From an uncultured Chloroflexota bacterium (lineage in GTDB: Bacteria > Chloroflexota > Dehalococcoidia > CAUJGQ01), in contig CALFMN010000003.1 of assembly GCA_937879875.1 (NCBI GenBank), forward strand, positions 1 through 17,948: DNA of 17,948 nucleotides, in the 5' to 3' direction. Positions 7,180-12,782 of this stretch are shown here, one piece after another. A program made the position numbers and the translations under genes. The notes under the pieces were generated by a model that saw nothing but the letters and a program-made list of their open reading frames with translations, was not told the DNA's origin and did not search any database. Numbering within the stretch: position 1 is the stretch's first letter; each line of letters starts with the position of its first letter.

Positions 7180-7410
7180 CTACTCTGCGAATCGCCTCTC
7201 GCCACAGCTCCAGGGGGCGAGCCGCACCGCGGCCTCAAGCCCTTCGTTGGTCAGCAAGAGCAAGAGCAAGTTGCGTCGCTCGTCATGGTACTCGGGCCCG
7301 TAAATGAGGTAGCCGCTCCACAGCTCCAGCCTCTCCGGGGTGAGCGTTTCATACTGATCGAGGGTGATCGGCTGCGGTTCCAGGCCCGGCACTGGCAGCG
7401 TTGTTTGCAT
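7180..7410 (-). CDS. Small protein resembling the N-terminal part of Uma2-type proteins
   Basis: A 76-aa protein I cannot name with certainty. The segment ITLDQYETLTPERLELWSG followed by YLIYGP resembles the start of Uma2 (DUF820-type, restriction-endonuclease-like) proteins, which open with a xTxxEYxxLPxxxxELxDG pattern. A helix DERRNLLLLLLTNEGLEAAV comes next, and the protein ends soon after. The PD-(D/E)XK catalytic core is absent, so nuclease activity is unlikely. The frame is open to 7674, but the ATG at 7410 is strongly supported by GGGAG 8 nt upstream, and the residues before it are low-quality Arg/Ser-rich sequence typical of a non-coding frame. It is convergent with dut and divergent from the zinc-ribbon gene. 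It could be a domain remnant or a stand-alone small family. Confidence 0.62.
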   Translation of the reverse strand: MQTTLPVPGLEPQPITLDQYETLTPERLELWSGYLIYGPEYHDERRNLLLLLLTNEGLEAAVRLAPWSCGERRFAE

Positions 7411-7523
7411 GGTCAGGCTCCCGGCGTGTGGATGGGCTCGCGGCCGTCGGTGAGCGCGGGCCTGTGCCCATGATTGACGAAAGCGATGCGGCTCCGCCAC
7501 GGCGCCGGTGCTACGATCGTCGT

Positions 7524-7634
7524 ATGAATCCTCCCGTGCAGACCTGTCCGCGCTGCGGCACGCTGATGTCGGCGATCGGCGGTTCGAAGGCCGCCGTTTG
7601 CCGCCGCTGCGGCTACAAAGACGACTGCTGTTAA
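7524..7634 (+). CDS. 36-aa zinc-ribbon miniprotein
   Basis: A very small protein with two CxxC knuckles: TCPRCGTLM (Cys8, Cys11) and AVCRRCGYK (Cys27, Cys30), ending in KDDCC (Cys35, Cys36). Spacing between the knuckles (15 residues) fits a rubredoxin-like zinc ribbon, and CxRCG repeats are unlikely by chance. No Shine-Dalgarno sequence is visible. A TACGAT box ends 6 nt before the ATG, which would fit a leaderless transcript, but no -35 lies at the right distance. The open frame extends upstream to 7401, but that part is Arg-rich and has no other zinc motif. The gene is divergent from the small Uma2-like gene. Function is unknown; it could bind nucleic acid or a protein partner. Confidence 0.55.
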   Translation: MNPPVQTCPRCGTLMSAIGGSKAAVCRRCGYKDDCC

Positions 7635-7841
7635 TCGGCACGCATCGCCGTGGAGACACGGATGGGCGCCGCAAACGCGGCTTGCGTCAGGCTGTGCTCG
7701 GCTCGCCGGCCTGCCATCGACTCCGCGCGGCGACCCCGTTGCTGTCCGCCAGCGCCAGCGCCAGTGTGCGTCCGCGTCGCTCGAGAAGGCAGGGCAGGCG
7801 TAAGGCGAGATCCGTTCGACCTGCCCCCTCGAAGCCGAGGC

Positions 7842-8522
7842 TCACCCGGGACCGCCGAGTCGCTCCCGCACACCAAACGCAAGCAGCAGTTCCCGCACAG
7901 TGCCGCCGCCGCCCGATGCCAGCAGGCGCGCGATGTCCGCTGGCGTATCCAAATCATCCTGCAATGCTGCCACGACGCGGGTCTCGACGCCGATGCCTGC
8001 GGCGGCGGCTTCGGCGGCGTGCGCCGTGGCGCTGTTCGGTCCGTAGTGGAAGGGAATCGCGGCCGGCGGCAGCAGCAGCAGCGCGTTCGTGCCGTCGTCC
8101 CGCGCCGGACAGAGCCGCACGAACGGCTCTGCTTCGACACCCGCCACGAACGCCTCGATGGCCGCGGCATCGACGCCGGCGATGTCGGCGTGCAGCACGA
8201 GCAGAGCCACCGGCGGGCGCGATCTGGCAAGCAGCTCGTTGCGCGCCGCTGCCAGCGCCGAGTTCAACCCGCGCACGTCCGCTGGCTCCGTCATGATGGC
8301 CGCGCCCAGCCCCTCGGCAAGAACAGCGGCTTCAGAGTCCGAGCTGACCAGATAGACACGTCGCACCGACGCCGCTTCGGCCAGGGCGGTCAGCGCCTCG
8401 GTCAGCAGCAGCCGCGCTAACGCCTCGCGCTCCGGCGGCGTGAGCAGGGCTGCGAGCCGCCCCTTGGCCTGATCGAAGCGCTTAAACGGCAGCAGCGCAT
8501 CGATCGGCGGTCTGCTGCTCAT
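7842..8522 (-). CDS. cofC: 2-phospho-L-lactate guanylyltransferase-like protein (F420 biosynthesis)
   Basis: A 226-aa nucleotidyltransferase that should activate 2-phospho-L-lactate (or phosphoenolpyruvate or 3-phosphoglycerate in some lineages) with GTP for the CofD reaction. The N-terminal PFKRFDQAKGRLA (12-24) is the CofC nucleotide-binding signature. ER at 31-32, GLNSAL (85-90), LHADIAG (110-116, Asp113) and DDGTNALLL (142-150) match the family. HYGPNSATAH (159-168) corresponds to the usual F-x-GPGS-x-x-x-H, with Asn164 in place of Gly. Length is normal. The start overlaps the cofD stop by 4 nt (ATGA), so the pair is translationally coupled. Downstream (7635-7841) I see no gene, only a possible 7-bp stem, GGGCAGG with CCTGCCC, at 7792-7826. 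cofE, needed for glutamylation, is not in this window. Confidence 0.9.
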   Translation of the reverse strand: MSSRPPIDALLPFKRFDQAKGRLAALLTPPEREALARLLLTEALTALAEAASVRRVYLVSSDSEAAVLAEGLGAAIMTEPADVRGLNSALAAARNELLARSRPPVALLVLHADIAGVDAAAIEAFVAGVEAEPFVRLCPARDDGTNALLLLPPAAIPFHYGPNSATAHAAEAAAAGIGVETRVVAALQDDLDTPADIARLLASGGGGTVRELLLAFGVRERLGGPG

Positions 8523-9448
8523 TTGCGGAGAGCGGCGTCCAGCGCGATGCGGGCCAGCGCGGCCTTTTCGAAGCTGCCGCGCATGATCGTGTCGGTCACG
8601 ATCGGCCGCACGCCGAGTGCCTCGACCCGGGGCGCCAGTGCGGCGTCGGCGTTGTCCAGCACGAACGTACCGACAAGATCGCGGTACAGCTCGGCAACCT
8701 GGGCAGCGCTGTTCTCGTAGCCCAGCGACTGCAGCATCTTCGCCGCCGGCCCCTTGATCGTCTCGCCGGCGACGATCGGGCTCACCGCCACGCAGCGCTC
8801 GCGCCGCGCCTTGATCGCTTCGCGGACGCCCGGCAGCGCCAGGATCGGGCCGATGCTGACGAACGGATTGCTGGGTGCCAGCAGAATCGTATCGGCCTCG
8901 CGCAGCGCTTCGAGCACACCCGGAGCCGGCCTGGCCGTTTCGATGCCGGCGAACTCGATCTTCAGCACCTCGTCTTCCGTGCGCCGGCGCACGAAGTAGT
9001 CCTGGAAAGCGAGCCGGCCAGCCGGCGTCAGTACCTCCGTGCGCACGCGCTGGTCGGACATGGGCAGCACGCGCAGCTCAAGGCCGTATGCCGCTGCGAT
9101 TTCGGCCGTCACCTCCGTCAGCGTCGCGCCCTGAGCCAGCCGTGTGCTGCGATGCAGAGCCCCGGCGAGGTCGCGGTCGCCGAGGTTGAACCACGGTTCG
9201 TGGCCGAAGCGCGCCAGGCCGCCGACGACATTGAAGCTGTCGTTGAGCAGACCGAAGCCGCGCGCCGGGTCGATCTGGCCGGCGAGCGTGTAGATCACGA
9301 TGTCCACGTCGGGCGAGACGTGCAGGCCGAAGAACTCGAGGTCGTCGCCGGTATTCGAAATCACCGTGATCTCGCGCTGCGGCAGGTGGCAGAGCACTCC
9401 CTGCAAGAAGCGCGCCGCGCCGACTCCGCCGGCCAGTACCGTGATCAC
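8519..9448 (-). CDS. cofD: 2-phospho-L-lactate transferase CofD (F420 biosynthesis)
   Basis: A 309-aa enzyme that transfers the phospholactyl (or phosphoenolpyruvyl) group from the CofC product to Fo, giving F420-0 or its dehydro form. Diagnostic CofD blocks are present: VLAGGVGAARFLQG (4-17), SNTGDD (31-36), HVSPDVDIVIYTLAG (43-57), WFNLGDRDLA, LLAPSNPFVSIGPIL, VAVSPIVAGETIKGPA and DTIM near the C-terminus. The frame is open to 9553, but the GTG at 9448 gives the family's normal N-terminus directly at MITVLAGG and has GGGAGG 8 nt upstream, so it decides the start. The gene overlaps cofC by 4 nt. It is transcribed from the predicted promoter at 9505-9534, and its leader begins at or within a GC hairpin (9484-9500). 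Fo synthase and cofE genes are not visible nearby. Confidence 0.95.
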   Translation of the reverse strand: MITVLAGGVGAARFLQGVLCHLPQREITVISNTGDDLEFFGLHVSPDVDIVIYTLAGQIDPARGFGLLNDSFNVVGGLARFGHEPWFNLGDRDLAGALHRSTRLAQGATLTEVTAEIAAAYGLELRVLPMSDQRVRTEVLTPAGRLAFQDYFVRRRTEDEVLKIEFAGIETARPAPGVLEALREADTILLAPSNPFVSIGPILALPGVREAIKARRERCVAVSPIVAGETIKGPAAKMLQSLGYENSAAQVAELYRDLVGTFVLDNADAALAPRVEALGVRPIVTDTIMRGSFEKAALARIALDAALRK

Positions 9449-9483
9449 CGCATCGCCCTCCCACGCCCCGCCGTGGCACCGCG

Positions 9484-9500
9484 CCGCGGCTTGGCCGCGG
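9484..9500 (-). promoter_or_regulatory. GC hairpin at the 5' end of the predicted cofD leader
   Basis: A perfect 7-bp stem, CCGCGGC (9484-9490) and GCCGCGG (9494-9500), closes a 3-nt loop. The predicted cofD transcript starts near 9498, so the hairpin would sit at the 5' end of the mRNA, where such stems can protect transcripts. It may also be a chance result of high GC. Confidence 0.3.
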
Positions 9501-9504
9501 GGAA

Positions 9505-9534
9505 AGCATAGGCGGACCAGGGAAAGAGGATCAA
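9505..9534 (-). promoter_or_regulatory. Promoter for cofD-cofC
   Basis: On the minus strand, TTGATC (9534-9529) is followed by an 18-nt spacer and TATGCT (9510-9505, 4 of 6 to TATAAT). The predicted start near 9498 gives a leader of about 50 nt before the GTG at 9448. The layout mirrors the plus-strand promoter at 9575-9604, with the same spacer length and an identical -10. Confidence 0.55.
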
Positions 9535-9574
9535 ACCGGGTCCTGCCGGTCACCGGGATCAGCCCGTCGCGGGT

Positions 9575-9604
9575 TTGACCCTCCTCTTGTGGCTTCCGTA
9601 TGCT
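9575..9604 (+). promoter_or_regulatory. Promoter for the PHP-crotonase-flavin reductase cluster
   Basis: TTGACC (9575-9580, 5 of 6 to TTGACA) is followed by an 18-nt spacer and TATGCT (9599-9604). It is the mirror image of the cofD promoter: the flanking blocks 9526-9537 and 9572-9583 form an inverted repeat with 11 of 12 matches. The predicted start near 9611 leaves a leader of about 80 nt before the ATG at 9691. Confidence 0.55.
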
Positions 9605-9690
9605 GAGGCCGGCCCCAGCGACGATTGTGCGCCGATCTCGCGCCCGCGATCAGCTTACGGCCAGAGAGCGGAGCAGTGGCTGCGAATCCC

Positions 9691-10443
9691 ATGCCGGCGC
9701 CTCCCGGCTTCAAAAAGCTCGATCTGCACATCCACACGCACTTCTCCGCGTGCTATATCGACCACATGAAGCCGGAAGCGAAGCGCCGCACCCGCCCGGA
9801 GGAGATCGTGCAGGCCGCACTCGACGCCGGCCTCGACGGCATCGCCATCGTCGATCACAACGGCGTCGAGATGGTGCAAACCATCCGCGAGATCGCGCGT
9901 GGCTCCGCGCTCACCGTGCTGCCTGGGACCGAATTGTCCACCCGCGGCGGCCACCTGCTCGCGATCTTTGAGGAGGCGTACGACCTCGACCGCATTCGCG
10001 AGCTGTTGCTGGCCGTGAACTTCCCGCCGGAAGTCTGGGGCGACGGCTTCAAGCGCACGGATGTCTGGATGGACAAAGCGATTGACGAGATCGTCTCCCG
10101 CAACGGGCTCGCCATCCCGGCGCACGTCGACCGCGAGCCGCGCGGCTTCCTCGCTTCGGACGAGCTGCCTTCAGACAAGCTGCGCATCTACAACCATCCC
10201 GGCCTCGCCGCGCTCGAAATCACCGACCCGACGCGCAAGGAGAAGTGGAACAACGGCAAAGACCTGCGCTACAAGCTGGCACACGCCTGCATCCAGAGTT
10301 CCGATGCGCACGCGCCGGAAGAGATCGGCCGGCGCCCGACCTTCATGAAGATGGAGGCGGTCACGCTGTCCGGCATTCGCGCGGCGATCGCCGCCTACCA
10401 CGAAGCCATTGTCTTCCCGCCCGCGGTCAGCGCGGCGGCCTGA
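9691..10443 (+). CDS. PHP-domain metallophosphoesterase
   Basis: A 250-aa cytoplasmic PHP-fold enzyme, probably a metal-dependent phosphoesterase. The metal-binding motifs appear in order: DLHIHTHFS (11-19), GIAIVDHN (52-59), LPGTELSTRGGHLLAIF (77-93), IPAHVDR and SSDAH near the C-terminus. The tail SSDAHAPEEIGRRPTFMKM and a following short helix match stand-alone PHP proteins related to the PHP domains of PHP-ATPase proteins, rather than histidinol phosphatase HisK. The substrate is unknown. The frame is open to a TTG at 9625. I took the ATG at 9691; an in-frame GTG at 9676 with nearby purine-rich sequence is a real alternative. It is the first gene behind the promoter at 9575-9604, with the crotonase 42 nt downstream, and is divergent from cofD. 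Confidence 0.88.
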   Translation: MPAPPGFKKLDLHIHTHFSACYIDHMKPEAKRRTRPEEIVQAALDAGLDGIAIVDHNGVEMVQTIREIARGSALTVLPGTELSTRGGHLLAIFEEAYDLDRIRELLLAVNFPPEVWGDGFKRTDVWMDKAIDEIVSRNGLAIPAHVDREPRGFLASDELPSDKLRIYNHPGLAALEITDPTRKEKWNNGKDLRYKLAHACIQSSDAHAPEEIGRRPTFMKMEAVTLSGIRAAIAAYHEAIVFPPAVSAAA

Positions 10444-10485
10444 GAGCGGCGCCCACCGCTGAAGCAGAAAGAGGGGGTAACCGTC

Positions 10486-11271
10486 ATGGCCGTGCTCTAC
10501 GAGCGCCAGGAGAACATCGCCGTCATCACGCTTGACCGGCCCGGCAGTCTTAACGCGATCAACCCCGACCTGACCCGCGAACTGGGCGAGGCATGGCAGC
10601 GCTTCGAGCAGGAAGAGGATGCCCACGTCGCCATCCTCACCGGCGCCGGCCGCGCCTTCTGCGCCGGGCTGGACATGAAGGAGGCCGCTGAGCGACTGCG
10701 CCGCGGCGAAGCCAGCACGCCGCCCGGCACCTCGATGCACATGCCCAACCCGCGCGCGATCATGAAGCCGACGATCGCCGCCGTGAACGGCGCCGCGGCA
10801 GGCGGCGGTGTCTCCTTCGCGCTGAGCTGCGACATCGTGCTGGCCAGCGAGACAGCGCAGTTCGTGCTGCCGTTTGCCGCGCGCGGCCGCGGCGGCGCGC
10901 CCGTCGCACTCGACCTGGCGCGTAAGACGAGCATCAGTGCCGCGCTGTACGCGGCGCTGACCGCGGGCCGCATCGACGCGCAGACGGCGCTGCGGCTCGG
11001 CATCTGCCAGGAAGTCGTGCCGCAGGACGACCTGTTGCCACGGGCATTGGAGTTGGCCGAAAAAATAGCCGGCTTCTCCCAGGTGTCGGTCAAGAGCATC
11101 AAGGGCGCCCTTTATCACGCCATGGACGTCGGCTTTGCCCAGGCGATGCGCGACGCCTCCGGCGATTGGGACAGCATCATGCGCGATTCGAAGGACGTGC
11201 GCGAAGGCACGATCGCCTTCGACGAGAAGCGCCGGCCGCAGTACGAGTCGGCGCCCGGCGCGTCGAACTAA
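10486..11271 (+). CDS. Enoyl-CoA hydratase/isomerase (crotonase) family protein, atypical active site
   Basis: A 261-aa crotonase-fold enzyme acting on an acyl-CoA thioester. Oxyanion-hole elements are intact: FCAGLDMKE (58-66) and AVNGAAAGGG (99-108). Both glutamates used by classical enoyl-CoA hydratase are absent. By alignment to the rat enzyme, Ser110 replaces Glu144 (GGGVSFALSCDI) and Phe130 replaces Glu164 (AQFVLPFAARG). The protein therefore probably does not perform ordinary hydration. Isomerase, hydrolase or other crotonase chemistry remains possible using other residues. The C-terminal helices look normal and length is typical. The ATG has AGAGGGGG about 8 nt upstream. It lies 42 nt after the PHP gene and 12 nt before the flavin-reductase-like gene, so it is probably in one operon with both. 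Family certain, reaction unknown. Confidence 0.92.
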   Translation: MAVLYERQENIAVITLDRPGSLNAINPDLTRELGEAWQRFEQEEDAHVAILTGAGRAFCAGLDMKEAAERLRRGEASTPPGTSMHMPNPRAIMKPTIAAVNGAAAGGGVSFALSCDIVLASETAQFVLPFAARGRGGAPVALDLARKTSISAALYAALTAGRIDAQTALRLGICQEVVPQDDLLPRALELAEKIAGFSQVSVKSIKGALYHAMDVGFAQAMRDASGDWDSIMRDSKDVREGTIAFDEKRRPQYESAPGASN

Positions 11272-11283
11272 CGGCGCTACGCC

Positions 11284-11898
11284 GTGACACCGCCGACGCC
11301 GCCCTACCAACCGCTCTTGAGCCAGCTCTGGACGCCGATCGTGGCGATTACATCAGCGTGGCAAGGGCAGGACGGCGCCCAGATCGCCGTGTCGGCGCAC
11401 GGCGCCTCGATCGTGCCCGACCGGCCGCGCATTCTCGTGCAGTTGTACAAGCGCAACCTCACGCACGATCTGGTGCGCGACTCTGGCGTGTTCGCGCTGC
11501 ACCTGCTGGCGCGGGGCCAGGAAGACTTGATGCACCGCCTCGGCTTTGTCTCCGGCCGGCGCGATGCGCGCAAGCTCGACGGCCTGGGCGAGAAGCGTGG
11601 CGTCACCGGCTGCCCGCTGCTGGACGGCACACTGGGTTATGTCGAGTGCCATGTCGTCAACGCCATGGATGGCGGTGACATGACCTGCTTCCTCGGCGAT
11701 GTCGTGGCCGGCGCCTTGCACGCTGATGGCGCCGAGGTGCCAGCGCGCGTGCTCTGGTGGTACGCGCTGCGTCGCACAATGCCCGAAGCCTGGCAGCGTG
11801 AGTGGGACGCCAAGATGGAAGCTGAACTGGACTTCAGCGCGCCGCTCTTCGACGCGATCGACCGCGCGCCCTGGCAGCCATCCAACCAATCGACCTGA
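11284..11898 (+). CDS. Flavin reductase-like, FMN-binding domain protein
   Basis: A 204-aa cytoplasmic protein of the flavin-reductase-like split-barrel type. The pattern WTPIVAITSAWQGQDGAQIAVSAHGASIVPDRPRI fits the family's opening, in which a V-T-x-x-x-x-G strand is followed by the S-V-x-P-x-P-P-x segment; I match it by pattern only. The following stretch, LVQLYKRNLTHDLVRDSGVFALHLL, matches the helix-strand with the conserved F-x-x-x-L. A strand pair around YVECHVVNAMDGGDMTCFLGDVV completes the barrel. Such proteins bind FMN or FAD and reduce it with NAD(P)H, or act as oxidoreductases. F420-linked use is conceivable given cofDC next door, but the sequence does not show it. The start is GTG, 12 nt after the crotonase stop, with no clear ribosome site, which suggests re-initiation. 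The stop (TGA, 11896-11898) lies inside the promoter of the next gene. Confidence 0.8.
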   Translation: MTPPTPPYQPLLSQLWTPIVAITSAWQGQDGAQIAVSAHGASIVPDRPRILVQLYKRNLTHDLVRDSGVFALHLLARGQEDLMHRLGFVSGRRDARKLDGLGEKRGVTGCPLLDGTLGYVECHVVNAMDGGDMTCFLGDVVAGALHADGAEVPARVLWWYALRRTMPEAWQREWDAKMEAELDFSAPLFDAIDRAPWQPSNQST

Positions 11899-11918
11899 TG
11901 CTTCGTATATGTTATTAT
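11890..11918 (+). promoter_or_regulatory. Strong extended -10 promoter for the SANT-like gene
   Basis: TCGACC (11890-11895, 4 of 6) is followed by a 17-nt spacer and TATTAT (11913-11918, 5 of 6). A TG dinucleotide at 11910-11911 makes it an extended -10. It sits in an unusually AT-rich patch (about 11905-11920) overlapping the stop codon of the flavin-reductase-like gene. Predicted start is near 11925, about 36 nt before the GTG at 11961. Confidence 0.6.
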
Positions 11919-11960
11919 AGGAGTGCAGGATTGTGGGCTATTCGGAAAGAGAGATCCCTC

Positions 11961-12398
11961 GTGGTTCAGGAAAAGACCTTTCGCAGAACGAATCAGCACT
12001 GGAGCGCGCCGGAGTTTGACCGGCTGCTGCGCTCCGTGCGCCTGGAAGACGTGACACCGTCGGTTGAGCGCTTCAACGGCATCGCGCTCACGCTGGAGCG
12101 TAGCCCGCACAGTGTGCGCGCGAAGTGGCTGGAACTGCGCGACGCCGGCCTGCGGGCGCGGCCGGCAGGATCGCCGGCCGTGACTGCCTACGTGCGCCGG
12201 CGCTTCCCGGCCGTGGCGCTGCCCGAAGCGGACACGCTCGACGCCGCGATCACCGCCTACCGCGAGGCGCGGCGCCAGGCCGATGTGCTGTTGGAACGGG
12301 TGCTTACACTCGCCTCCCGCGACGCCGAGTCCCTGTCGGCGCTGCGCCAGACGTTGCAGGGGGTGGACCCGGCTCCGGAGATGAGGCCGGCAGCGTAA
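11961..12398 (+). CDS. Small SANT/Myb-like putative DNA-binding protein
   Basis: A 145-aa protein I do not recognise by name. Residues about 12-57 read like a SANT/Myb helical unit: NQHWSAPEFDRLLRSV with a Trp and acidic residue opening the first helix, then FNGIALTLERS, then a basic recognition-helix candidate PHSVRAKWLELRD. A Pro/Gly-rich linker follows, then a long charged helix (about 85-135, DAAITAYREARRQADVLLER) that may dimerise. This is pattern reading, not a domain search. I chose the GTG at 11961 because it lies 36 nt after the predicted start of transcription and has AAAGAGAG upstream. The frame is open back to an ATG at 11898, but that ATG lies inside the promoter. Its own strong promoter suggests separate control, possibly autoregulation. 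The palindromic element starts immediately after its stop. Confidence 0.65.
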   Translation: MVQEKTFRRTNQHWSAPEFDRLLRSVRLEDVTPSVERFNGIALTLERSPHSVRAKWLELRDAGLRARPAGSPAVTAYVRRRFPAVALPEADTLDAAITAYREARRQADVLLERVLTLASRDAESLSALRQTLQGVDPAPEMRPAA

Positions 12399-12405
12399 GT
12401 GCCCC

Positions 12406-12627
12406 GGGGCACCTAACCCCGCTTTCGCTTCAGCGAAAGCTCCCTTCCCGACACGGGAAGGGTTGGGGGCGAGGACACGCGGATGGGTGGGAGAACAGCC
12501 TCTCGGGCGGCCCGCAAGGACACCCCGGCCCCGCCGCCGTCGCACGGTGACGGGAACGCTCCAGAAGTCCCTTTCCGGCTCGGGAAGGGACAGACTTCCC
12601 GCAAGGGAAGTCAGGGTTAGGTGCCCC
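12406..12627. repeat. 222-bp palindromic element with 14-bp terminal inverted repeats (MITE/REP-like)
   Basis: The ends are perfect inverted repeats: GGGGCACCTAACCC (12406-12419) and GGGTTAGGTGCCCC (12614-12627). Just inside lie four hairpins. GCTTTCGC pairs with GCGAAAGC (12421-12440, loop TTCA). CCCTTCCCG pairs with CGGGAAGGG (12442-12462, loop ACA). A 10-bp stem with one G-U pair spans 12567-12591. GACTTCCC pairs with GGGAAGTC (12593-12612, loop GCAA). The left end also forms a 14-bp palindrome with its flank (12399-12412, GTGCCCCGGGGCAC). No transposase, coding content or clear target-site duplication is seen. It fills most of the 384-nt gap between the SANT-like gene and pheS and could also act as a transcription barrier. 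Confidence 0.7.
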
Positions 12628-12642
12628 GCGAGGTCGCCCAAA

Positions 12643-12672
12643 TTGCGCAGTCCTCAACCCGGTTAATACAAT
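12643..12672 (+). promoter_or_regulatory. Promoter and leader of pheS
   Basis: TTGCGC (12643-12648) is followed by an 18-nt spacer and TACAAT (12667-12672, 5 of 6 to TATAAT), just beyond the palindromic element. The leader of about 100 nt holds one modest stem (CCGGGGC with GCTCCGG around 12724-12741, one G-U pair). I see no T-box sequence and no leader peptide with a run of Phe codons. Confidence 0.5.
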
Positions 12673-12782
12673 GGCAGTAGCCTGGCGAGCGGCGAACCAT
12701 CAGCGAATGGCATGAACCAACGCCCGGGGCACACGCTCCGGTCGTTCGCTTTTGACACATCAGAGGGCGTCAGGAGCAAACC

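Noticed and set aside
7635..7841. Possible gene or tRNA between the zinc-ribbon gene and cofC
   Set aside because: Open frames here are extensions of shadow frames. I could not form a tRNA cloverleaf; only small GC stems, such as GCCGC-AAAC-GCGGC, occur.
9625..9690. N-terminal extension of the PHP protein from TTG at 9625
   Set aside because: It would start close to the predicted transcription start, adds residues without family similarity and has no ribosome site. A GTG at 9676 remains possible.
10171..11310. A 379-codon minus-strand frame over the PHP end and the crotonase
   Set aside because: Shadow of two well-supported plus-strand genes with motif evidence.
12406..12627. CRISPR array or insertion sequence interpretation of the repeat element
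   Set aside because: There are no regularly spaced repeats with spacers and no transposase frame. Short inverted repeats and hairpins fit a non-coding palindromic element better.
12671..12782. Possible attenuator leader peptide or T-box before pheS
   Set aside because: The 14-codon frame at 12671 has no Phe codons. The frame at 12712 has two Phe codons but runs into pheS rather than ending. No T-box consensus or competing terminator hairpin is seen.
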